Shown here in pieces: positions 33,855 through 40,362 of a DNA stretch of 64,000 nucleotides; within the stretch, counting starts at the first letter, position 1, and each line of letters begins with the position of its first letter. The DNA is from Cytobacillus oceanisediminis. GTDB taxonomy: Bacteria > Bacillota > Bacilli > Bacillales > Cytobacillaceae. The translations under genes and the position numbers were made by a program. The stretch lies in contig NZ_SOEE01000006.1 of assembly GCF_004366035.1 (NCBI RefSeq), forward strand, positions 186,001 to 250,000, given 5' to 3'. The notes under the pieces were generated by a model. It was not told the DNA's origin, made no database searches, and saw nothing but the letters and a program-made list of their open reading frames with translations.

Positions 33855-34274
33855 GAGAATTCGCTCATAACATTGGAAATTCGCCGATAAAACCGAGAAT
33901 TCGCTCATAACATTGGAAATTCGCCGATAAAACCGAGAATTCGCTCATAATATTGGAAATTCGCCGATAAAACCGAGAATTTGCTCATAACTTTGGAAAT
34001 TCGCCGATAAAACCGAAATTTCGCTCATAGCTTTGGAAATTCGCCGATAAAACCGAGATTTCGCTCATAACTTTGGAAATTCGCCGATAAAACCGAGGTT
34101 TCGCTTATAACTTTGAAATTTTGCCGATAAAACCGAAATTTCGCTCATAACTTTGAAATTTTGCCGATAAAACCGAAATTTCGCTCATAACTTTGAAATA
34201 TCGCCGATAAAACTGAGAATTCGCTCATAACTTTGAAATTCCGCCTAAAAAACAGAAATTCTGGCTCATGAACC
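33855..34274 (+). repeat. Tandem array, 40-bp unit made of two 20-bp halves (array 1)
   Basis: Ten full 40-bp units (33855-34254) and a 20-bp partial unit, in perfect register with no indels. Each unit is two related 20-mers: one with the core TTCGCTCATAAC, the other with TTCGCCGATAAAACC. Left-hand units are almost identical; they drift toward the right end, where the last unit is degenerate. 40 is not a multiple of 3, all frames contain stops, and there is no spacer-like unique sequence, so it is neither coding nor CRISPR. It fills the gap between the cyclase gene and the convergent M50-like gene. Confidence 0.95.
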
Positions 34275-34280
34275 TGCTCA

Positions 34281-34793
34281 CTATTTTTTCTCCTCATCAA
34301 TCAGCTGGCAGTCTGCTGAGGAATCATCTTTATTTTTATTAAACCAGAGCTTGTACATAGCCTTCCCGTCACTAAGTGTGCCATCTGCCATATCCATTGG
34401 CAGCAGGGCGAAAAAGACGTAATAAAAGGAGAAATATACAAATTGGTACCACAGCATGCTAGCATCCAGAATGCCCAGCTGGATTAGGTAATTCACAATA
34501 AAAATGCTGCCTATGTTAAAAATAGACCCTCCTAAAAAGATAAGAGATTTGGTCAGTTTATTGCTGTATTTTAATGCTGAAAACTCACATCCTCCATACC
34601 AGAAGTAAAACCGTCTAACCTCTAAAAACCTCATTGAGAATAGGATTTTGCCTGTGCCAATAATAACACGGATCCCTCTTCCGCCAAAAATGCCTGCAAA
34701 GAATATATGACCTAATAAATGAATCAGTGTGACTACCGGGTAAACCACAAAAAAGGCTTGAATGAATTTCAAAAAATCATCATACCCAAACAT
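34281..34793 (-). CDS. Membrane protein resembling an inactive M50 (site-2-type) protease
   Basis: A 170-aa membrane protein with four or so helices. Helix 1 contains VVTLIHLLGHIFFAGIFGG: the pattern and surroundings match the HELGH zinc motif of M50 intramembrane proteases, but here residues 25-29 are H-L-L-G-H, with Leu in place of the catalytic Glu. Near residue 131 LPMDMADGTLSDG recalls the second S2P motif (LPxxxxDG), with Asp kept. The likely reading is a catalytically dead relative, or a new membrane family. AAGGAGG 7 nt before ATG 34793 decides the start over a longer in-frame option. Right against the repeat array. Confidence 0.65.
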   Translation of the reverse strand: MFGYDDFLKFIQAFFVVYPVVTLIHLLGHIFFAGIFGGRGIRVIIGTGKILFSMRFLEVRRFYFWYGGCEFSALKYSNKLTKSLIFLGGSIFNIGSIFIVNYLIQLGILDASMLWYQFVYFSFYYVFFALLPMDMADGTLSDGKAMYKLWFNKNKDDSSADCQLIDEEKK

Positions 34794-34952
34794 TGGAGGA
34801 CCTCCTTTTCCATAGATGTATGAAAAATCTGCGCTATGCAGCTTCATTATTTGTTTGCCTACCCCATGTGTACCCTGCATTTTTCCCCATTAACGTACAT
34901 TCTTTTTCCATATTTCCCATCTGGATTGTAAGGGGCCGACCATCTGCTACGT

Positions 34953-34993
34953 CTCAGGTCTTATTTGAAAATAAAGCTGAGGCTCGTTATAGC
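34953..34993 (+). promoter_or_regulatory. Candidate promoter with overlapping inverted repeat for the envelope-stress operon
   Basis: TTGAAA (34965-34970), 17 bp, TATAGC (34988-34993). An imperfect inverted repeat with perfect outer arms CTCAG (34953-34957) / CTGAG (34977-34981) and inner CTTATTT..AAATAAAG covers the -35. This could be a binding site for the operon's own LiaR-type regulator, but the position on the -35 is not what is known for LiaR. Confidence 0.35.
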
Positions 34994-35040
34994 ATTTACA
35001 CAATACAGGTAAGATGAAATCAAGAAAGGAGGAAACGAAA

Positions 35041-35388
35041 ATGAAAAAACTTGGATTACTGATAGCAGGTGGAATTGCAGCTATGGTGCTGGTTTCAAAT
35101 CTTGGACCGATCGTGGGTCTGGCGGTAAGCGCGGCGATTCTATATTTTGTGTTTAAACAATTTTTAAAAGCAGAAAGCACAATGGCAAAAATCGGCTATG
35201 GAATCATCGGGTTCATCGCATTGATGGCCACCGCTTCCAACTTCCCGGCAATTTTAGGGCTCGCAGCTGCATACGTTCTATATCTGGTCTATAAAAAGTG
35301 GAACGATTCAAGCTCAAGTGTAATGGAAGAAGACAATGACCCTTTTGCTAACTTTGAGAAGCAATGGGCGGATTTAAACAGAAACTAA
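35041..35388 (+). CDS. Small membrane protein opening the Lia-type operon (lmo0954-like)
   Basis: A 115-aa protein: two to four hydrophobic stretches (KLGLLIAGGIAAMVLVSNLGPIVGLAVSAAILYFVF and IGYGIIGFIALMATASNFPAILGLAAAYVLYLVYKKW) that look like an internal duplication, then an acidic tail DNDPFANFEKQWADLNR. Its place just before pspA/liaH matches LiaI in B. subtilis, the membrane anchor that recruits LiaH, but the sequence looks more like the lmo0954 family of Listeria. AGGAGG 8 nt before ATG 35041; an in-frame ATG nine codons upstream overlaps that site. Only 16 bp to the next gene. Confidence 0.75.
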   Translation: MKKLGLLIAGGIAAMVLVSNLGPIVGLAVSAAILYFVFKQFLKAESTMAKIGYGIIGFIALMATASNFPAILGLAAAYVLYLVYKKWNDSSSSVMEEDNDPFANFEKQWADLNRN

Positions 35389-35404
35389 AAAAGGAGAGAT
35401 AGAT

Positions 35405-36037
35405 ATGGCAAACCTATTAACGAGAATCAAAGATACAGTAATGGCAGACCTTCATGAAGTGTTGGATAAAAAGGAGAAAAAGAATCCAATCGCACTCTTA
35501 AACCAATACCTTCGTGAATGTGAGCGCGAAACCGAAAAGGTCCGCAAGCTTTTGGAACGTCAATATACATTGAAAGAAGAGTTCACCCGAGAATACGAGC
35601 AGGCGAAAAACCTTGCAGACAAACGCAAGCGCCAGGCAGAAGTTGCATCGCAGGCAGGTGAGGAAGAACTCTATCAGTTTGCAGCTCAGGAGCATATGCA
35701 GTATGAAGAGCGTGCCAGCCGTTTGAAGGATCTCCTGAACCAGGCTGTACAGCAAATGGGTGATCTTGAAAGAAAATACGAGGAAATGAAGCATAAACTG
35801 AAGGATATGCATATCCGCCGCATGGAGCTGATGGGCCGTGAAAACATCACACGCGCAAATCACCAAATGGATAAGGTGCTTGATCAAAACAATGATAAAA
35901 ACTTTACAAGATTCCAGGAAATCGAATCCTATCTTGACCGGCTTGAACATCAGGTGAAAAGCTCCTATCACCGGAGCACAATCGATGCCCGCATCGCACA
36001 GCTGGAAAAAGAGCTTGAGAAGAAGCCTGTATTGTAA
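35405..36037 (+). CDS. liaH: PspA/IM30 family protein (LiaH-like)
   Basis: A 210-aa protein that is almost entirely alpha-helical coiled coil, starting MANLLTRIKDTVMADLHEVLDKKEKKNPIALLNQYLRE, the typical PspA helix 0/1. Charged heptads continue to the C-terminus with ESYLDRLEHQVKSS. PspA/LiaH proteins form large rings or rods on the inner membrane face and protect it during cell-wall antibiotic stress. The DNA on the opposite strand has a long open frame, an effect of the coiled-coil codon pattern. AAAGGAGAG upstream of ATG 35405. A 190-bp gap separates it from liaF. Confidence 0.9.
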   Translation: MANLLTRIKDTVMADLHEVLDKKEKKNPIALLNQYLRECERETEKVRKLLERQYTLKEEFTREYEQAKNLADKRKRQAEVASQAGEEELYQFAAQEHMQYEERASRLKDLLNQAVQQMGDLERKYEEMKHKLKDMHIRRMELMGRENITRANHQMDKVLDQNNDKNFTRFQEIESYLDRLEHQVKSSYHRSTIDARIAQLEKELEKKPVL

Positions 36038-36226
36038 TATTTGATATCAAGTCAGAAAAAGTTTGTAACATGCAAAATACAAAAATGAAGCCTGCCTGTA
36101 TTATCTTTTTCTCAAAAAAGATAAAAACTCTTTCTATTTTATGAACAAAAAATGGTATTCTAAAAAGGCGTAGGGATACTGCGCCTTTAATTGATCATTC
36201 CATATACACAAAAGGGGGGATGCCAC

Positions 36227-36961
36227 ATGAACTTTAACAACAAAAGCGATTATATGAGCTGGATTATCATATTGGGCATTGTCTTTCTCTTTGTGGAAAT
36301 AGCCTTTTTTAATAGCGGTGTGATATTCTCTCTTCTTGTGCCAATTGGAATGGTATATATCGGAAGGAAGAGGATGCCTAAGAGCTCCGGAAAATGGCTT
36401 TTCTGGCTTGGACTAATTTTTCTGCTTATCAATATTTTCAGCATGATGACGCTGAAATTTTTCCTGCTGGCTATTTTAATTCACTTGCTGATTCAGTTTG
36501 GGCAGTCCAAAAAGGAACCTAAACGGATTCAGCCGGAGTTCAAGGAACCGGCAGTGAATCTCCAGAAAGAAACAGTCATAAAAAAGAATCCTCTTTTTTC
36601 CAATATATTTGTCGGCCAGCAAAAAACACCTGAGCAAGTATACGAATGGAATGATATAAATATCCAGACCGGCATAGGTGATACGGTCATAGATTTAAGC
36701 TATACGGTTATTCCCAAGGGAGAAACCGTTATTTTCATCCGGAACTTCATCGGAAATGTGCAGGTGCTTGTTCCCTATGACGTGGAGGTTAGTGTCAGCC
36801 ATTCAGCCATTGTGGGTAAGGCCAGAATATTAGAGCATGAAGAATCAAAAATGTTTAACCAGCTCCTTCAGCTTCAGACTCCAGGCTATGATCAATCAGG
36901 ACAGCGTATTAAGATTTTCACTTCACTTGCAGTCGGGGATATCGAGGTGAAGCGCGTATGA
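36227..36961 (+). CDS. liaF: LiaF-type membrane regulator (YvqF-like)
   Basis: A 244-aa protein with about four N-terminal membrane helices (residues 10-85) and a C-terminal soluble domain of the DUF2154/toast-rack type: IFVGQQKTPEQVYEWNDINIQTGIGDTVIDLSYTVIPKGETVIFIRNFIGNVQVLVPYDVEVS-like strands. LiaF keeps the kinase LiaS inactive in unstressed cells. ATG 36227 has AAAGGGGGG 8 nt upstream. Its last codon overlaps the kinase start (ATGA), so the ratio of LiaF to LiaS is translationally linked. Readthrough from pspA or a promoter in the 36038-36226 gap are both possible. Confidence 0.88.
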   Translation: MNFNNKSDYMSWIIILGIVFLFVEIAFFNSGVIFSLLVPIGMVYIGRKRMPKSSGKWLFWLGLIFLLINIFSMMTLKFFLLAILIHLLIQFGQSKKEPKRIQPEFKEPAVNLQKETVIKKNPLFSNIFVGQQKTPEQVYEWNDINIQTGIGDTVIDLSYTVIPKGETVIFIRNFIGNVQVLVPYDVEVSVSHSAIVGKARILEHEESKMFNQLLQLQTPGYDQSGQRIKIFTSLAVGDIEVKRV

Positions 36962-37974
36962 GTATCATTCAGCGGCAAATTGCCTGGGGAGCGGGCATGT
37001 CCCTTTTTATTCTTGCTGTCCTGACAGCTTCTTTTTTTACGATGTTTCCTATTCCCGGCTGGCGGGATCTGTGGGAAACGGAAATACTCGATATTCCGTT
37101 TATCCTATTTGTGCCGAGCGTAAGCCTGGCTCTTGGCCTGATTTTTGGATTATTGTCAGGCATTTACTGGCGCCGGCAGCTTTTTGCAGTAGATACAATG
37201 CTCCATCAGGTGGAGGAAGGACGCCAGTTGGATGTGCAGGAAACAGGTAAAGAATTGCATTCTATAGCAGTCAGGGCCGAAAAGATTCAAAAACATATGA
37301 CAGATCAGGCAAAGATTTCTCAAAAGCTGGCAAATGAAAAAGCGGAAGATATCGAGAACCGAATGCAGGAAATCGTTTCCCAGGAACGGAACAGGCTTGC
37401 ACGCGAGCTTCACGACTCTGTCAGCCAGCAGCTGTTTGCAGCATCCATGATGATGTCCGCGATTACTGAAACCCAGCAGGATCCGGAAGAAAGGCAGGCA
37501 AAACAGCTGAAAATGGTGGAAGAAATGATCCATCAGTCACAGCTGGAAATGCGTGCCCTGCTCCTGCACCTTCGTCCAGCGGCCCTTAAGGGGAAAAGCC
37601 TGCAGGAAGGAATTGAAGAGCTTCTGGTCGAATTGCTTCAAAAAGTAGCGATGGAGATTGAATGGAAGGTAGAGAATTTTCCGCTTGATAAAGGGGTGGA
37701 AGACCACCTATTCCGCATCCTCCAGGAAGCTGTATCCAATACACTCCGCCATTCCAAATCGCAAAACCTTGAAGTGCTCCTGATTCAAAGAGATGATTAT
37801 GCCATTCTCCGTGTGGCTGATGATGGAGTCGGTTTTGATGTAGAGGAAACGAGGGCTGGCTCCTACGGTCTTCAGAATATGTATGAACGTGCCGCTGAAG
37901 TTGGCGGAAGCATGAAAATCGTCAGTGTAAGAAACAAGGGAACCCGTCTTGAAGTGAAGGTTCCGATTATGTAA
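36958..37974 (+). CDS. liaS: LiaS-type sensor histidine kinase
   Basis: A 338-aa NarL-group kinase: two membrane helices (about 7-30 and 46-68) enclosing a very short outside loop, a HAMP-like linker, then HisKA_3 with phosphoacceptor H152 in ARELHDSVSQQLFAASMM and an HATPase domain (EAVSNTLRHS, ADDGVGFD, GSYGLQNMYERA). This is the intramembrane-sensing layout of LiaS/VraS, which respond to lipid II-cycle antibiotics. Overlaps liaF by 4 nt and precedes its response regulator by 45 nt. Confidence 0.92.
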   Translation: MSIIQRQIAWGAGMSLFILAVLTASFFTMFPIPGWRDLWETEILDIPFILFVPSVSLALGLIFGLLSGIYWRRQLFAVDTMLHQVEEGRQLDVQETGKELHSIAVRAEKIQKHMTDQAKISQKLANEKAEDIENRMQEIVSQERNRLARELHDSVSQQLFAASMMMSAITETQQDPEERQAKQLKMVEEMIHQSQLEMRALLLHLRPAALKGKSLQEGIEELLVELLQKVAMEIEWKVENFPLDKGVEDHLFRILQEAVSNTLRHSKSQNLEVLLIQRDDYAILRVADDGVGFDVEETRAGSYGLQNMYERAAEVGGSMKIVSVRNKGTRLEVKVPIM

Positions 37975-38019
37975 ATAATATCTGCTGTTAGGCAAGACTA
38001 AATTCTGAGGGTGAGGCCA

Positions 38020-38652
38020 ATGATTAAAGTTTTATTTGTGGATGACCATGAAATGGTTCGGATTGGAGTGTCTTCCTATCTTACGGCACAGCCGGATATT
38101 GAGGTTATAGGAGAAGCGGATAACGGGAAAACAGCAATCGATCTGGCACTCGAATTGAAGCCGGATATCATTCTGATGGATCTCGTCATGAAAGAAATGG
38201 ACGGTATAGAAGCGACAAGAAGAATCATCGAGCAATGGCCGGAAGCTAAAATTATTATTGTTACAAGCTTCCTTGATGATGAAAAAGTTTATCCGGCTTT
38301 GGAGGCAGGGGCGACAAGTTATATGCTGAAAACCTCGAAAGCCAGTGAGATAGCTGAGGCAGTTCGTTCGACCTATCATGGACAATCGGTGCTGGAACCG
38401 GAAGTGACCGGCAAAATGATGGTGAAAATGAGGCAGAAAAATCACCAGCTGCCCCATGAAGAGCTGACGAGCCGAGAGATGGAAATTCTTCTTTTAATGA
38501 CACAAGGCAAAACGAATCAGGAAATCGCCGACGAACTTTTCATTGCCTTAAAAACAGTCAAAACACATGTGAGCAATATATTAAGCAAGCTGCAGGTGCA
38601 GGACAGAACCCAGGCAGTCATTTATGCCTTCAAGCACTCGCTGGTTAAATAA
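38020..38652 (+). CDS. liaR: LiaR-type response regulator
   Basis: A 210-aa regulator: receiver domain with DD(9-10), phosphoacceptor D54 ([12 protein letters not shown]), T82 and K104 regions, followed by a LuxR/NarL-type HTH ([43 protein letters not shown]). In the family it activates the lia/psp genes and itself. ATG 38020 is chosen over GTG 38011, since GAGGGTGAGG precedes it. A strong terminator 8 bp after the stop closes the operon. No liaG gene is present between pspA and liaF. Confidence 0.93.
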   Translation: MIKVLFVDDHEMVRIGVSSYLTAQPDIEVIGEADNGKTAIDLALELKPDIILMDLVMKEMDGIEATRRIIEQWPEAKIIIVTSFLDDEKVYPALEAGATSYMLKTSKASEIAEAVRSTYHGQSVLEPEVTGKMMVKMRQKNHQLPHEELTSREMEILLLMTQGKTNQEIADELFIALKTVKTHVSNILSKLQVQDRTQAVIYAFKHSLVK

Positions 38653-38659
38653 ATGTTGG

Positions 38660-38690
38660 AGAGCTAATTGTGATATTAGCTCTTTTTATT
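38660..38690 (+). terminator. Intrinsic terminator of the Lia-type operon
   Basis: Perfect 9-bp stem AGAGCTAAT (38660-38668) / ATTAGCTCT (38675-38683), 6-nt loop, then TTTTATTTTT. Confidence 0.9.
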
Positions 38691-38781
38691 TTTGCCTATA
38701 AGATGAACCGGAAAAAAATGATTCAGAATCGGCTCATGAGGGTAACAATAAAACCAAACAAAAAAATTAGGCGGTGATGAA

Positions 38782-39732
38782 ATGTCTGTGATTGCTTTAT
38801 TGAAAAAAGGAAACAAATCATCGGGAATGGCAGCAATCGGAAATACGGCATTGGCGATTGCTAAAGGGCTTGCAGCTTTTGCAAGCGGGAGCGGGGCCAT
38901 GCTTGCCACAACCCTCCATTCCCTTGCTGATGCACTGAACCAGGGTTTTGTATTTTTTGGCAGTGCGCTTGCCGAAAAGGCGCCAACCAAAAGATTCCCT
39001 ACAGGATTTGGCCGGGTGATCAATCTGTTCGTATTAATTGCCGTTATCGTCATTTCCATCATGGCCTATGAAACGCTACATAAAGGCTGGGAATTAACTC
39101 AGCATCCAAAGGAATCAACCGACCTCTGGCTCAATGTAGGAGTTATGCTTCTTGCCGTTGCTGTCGATGGATTTATTTTATTGAAGGCCATGAAAGAAAT
39201 CGGCCATGAAACCAGGAATCCTGCCAAAGGATTTGGCATTGTGCCTGTTGCTTTTAAAAATGTAAGGCTGGCCTCCCCTCCAACGCGGCTGGTCTTTTAT
39301 GAAGATATTATTGCGACATTTGGCGCCTTGCTTGCCCTTGTTTCGATATTAATTGCCCATTTTACAGGACTTTACTTCCTGGATGGAGTCGGCACGATAT
39401 TAATTGGGCTGCTTTTGGTGGGTATCGCTGTAAAAATCGGATTTGAAAATACGCTAGGCCTGATTGGTGTAGCGGCACCAAAAGATATTGAAGACCGGAT
39501 CGCCCAAATTATTCTCGGAGATCCTCAGGTCGTGGATATTAAACAGCTGCGGCTGATTCAGGAGGGAAGAAGATATCATGTGGAAGGTTACATTGAGCTG
39601 GTCGAAGGCCTCACACTTGCCGATGCGGATGATATAAAAATTGGTGTAAGAAATCAGCTGCTTGATGACCCTGATATCAGTGACGTTACACTTGGCATCC
39701 TTGAGACAGATCAAATCCAAACGTGGAAATAA
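38782..39732 (+). CDS. Cation diffusion facilitator (CDF) family metal transporter
   Basis: A 316-aa protein with about six membrane helices and a C-terminal cytoplasmic domain. Helix 2 carries the metal site HSLADALNQ (HSxAD), and helix 5 has YEDIIATFGALLAL, the EDxxA form of the branch that includes ZnT9-like and some bacterial CDF proteins, instead of HxxxD. This may change metal choice (Zn2+, Mn2+ or Co2+ cannot be told). The C-terminal domain has VDIKQLRLIQEGRRYHVEGYIEL, typical of the CDF dimer domain. GGTGATG upstream of ATG; a terminator follows. Confidence 0.85.
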   Translation: MSVIALLKKGNKSSGMAAIGNTALAIAKGLAAFASGSGAMLATTLHSLADALNQGFVFFGSALAEKAPTKRFPTGFGRVINLFVLIAVIVISIMAYETLHKGWELTQHPKESTDLWLNVGVMLLAVAVDGFILLKAMKEIGHETRNPAKGFGIVPVAFKNVRLASPPTRLVFYEDIIATFGALLALVSILIAHFTGLYFLDGVGTILIGLLLVGIAVKIGFENTLGLIGVAAPKDIEDRIAQIILGDPQVVDIKQLRLIQEGRRYHVEGYIELVEGLTLADADDIKIGVRNQLLDDPDISDVTLGILETDQIQTWK

Positions 39733-39738
39733 TATTGA

Positions 39739-39770
39739 AAAGGAATCCCGCACCAAGGGCTTCCTTTTTT
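39739..39770 (+). terminator. Intrinsic terminator after CDF gene
   Basis: 10-bp stem with one mismatch (39739-39748 / 39756-39765), then six T's. Confidence 0.8.
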
Positions 39771-39906
39771 AGCGATTATAACTTTTTCCTTATCCGTGGA
39801 CCCCTGCTTCTAAAAAATGCGCATTATGCTGGAAAAGTATCCATTGCTTTTAAATTGAAGAAATATTAAAATAAAACTAACTTATTTGAATGGAGGTGGA
39901 GAAGAG

Positions 39907-40041
39907 ATGAGTGGAACTGTTTTGGCACGTGGTGAATGGATTGAATTCCTGACTATTTACCGTGCAATTTTTCATGGTTTTGCTGTTTACGGGACAAGTC
40001 TGCCCTTTTTTAGCAAATTTCATATGAAAACAAAACAGTGA
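39907..40041 (+). CDS. Possible small protein or leader peptide (44 aa)
   Basis: A 44-codon frame MSGTVLARGEWIEFLTIYRAI.. ending HMKTKQ, with GGAGG and GGAGAAG just before ATG. It has a moderately hydrophobic centre but no clear membrane helix or known motif. It sits in the 630-bp region ahead of the ABC-F gene; a weak hairpin with eight T's follows at about 40068-40100. It might be an independent small gene, or a translated part of the ABC-F leader. Real status uncertain. Confidence 0.4.
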   Translation: MSGTVLARGEWIEFLTIYRAIFHGFAVYGTSLPFFSKFHMKTKQ

Positions 40042-40193
40042 GAACATCTCTTTAACGCCATTATAAAGAACGGTGAAGGGAGCTTCTTCAAGCGCTCTTT
40101 TTTTTATCCCGTTTAATTGTGGGAAGCTTCGCAATAGAAATCTTGATGCGTTAAGCTTCCAATAAAAGTCCGATTAAATGAACTCAGTATAAA

Positions 40194-40362
40194 GCTGCCG
40201 CATTTTGGCAGCAACTGGGTGGCCGGCGCATTGCCCCACAGTTAACTGGGGCCGAAAACCGTCCAGTAAGAGCTTCATTTTATCAGATTTTACCTAGGCC
40301 ATAGGAGTATGTTTCCTATGGCTTTTTTTATGTATATTTTTATAAATTTGGAGGAAAAATCT
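40194..40362 (+). promoter_or_regulatory. Structured leader (candidate attenuator) of the ABC-F gene
   Basis: The 170 bases before the start codon hold a perfect 6-bp hairpin GCTGCC/GGCAGC (40194-40213), a GCCCCA/TGGGGC hairpin around CAGTTAAC (near 40233-40252) that competes with an upstream ACTGGGTGG, and then a full intrinsic terminator (40298-40329) only 34 bp before ATG. A 4-codon frame (MNSV) lies at 40178-40192 without a clear ribosome site. Premature termination relieved by ribosome-targeting drugs is known for several ABC-F genes of Bacillota, so the same control is inferred here. Confidence 0.55.
40298..40329 (+). terminator. Leader terminator upstream of the ABC-F gene
   Basis: Perfect 9-bp stem GCCATAGGA (40298-40306) / TCCTATGGC (40314-40322), 7-nt loop, then seven T's. 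It precedes, rather than follows, a gene. Confidence 0.88.

Noticed and set aside
33855-34274. CRISPR array
   Set aside because: The whole unit is repeated with no unique spacers, units are direct tandem copies with gradual drift, and no cas genes are near.
33855-34274. Coding tandem-repeat protein
   Set aside because: The 40-bp period is not divisible by three and TAA stops recur in the units.
35498-35971. 157-codon minus-strand frame opposite pspA/liaH
   Set aside because: It mirrors the coiled-coil codon pattern of the real gene, is Cys/His/Phe-rich and lacks a ribosome site.
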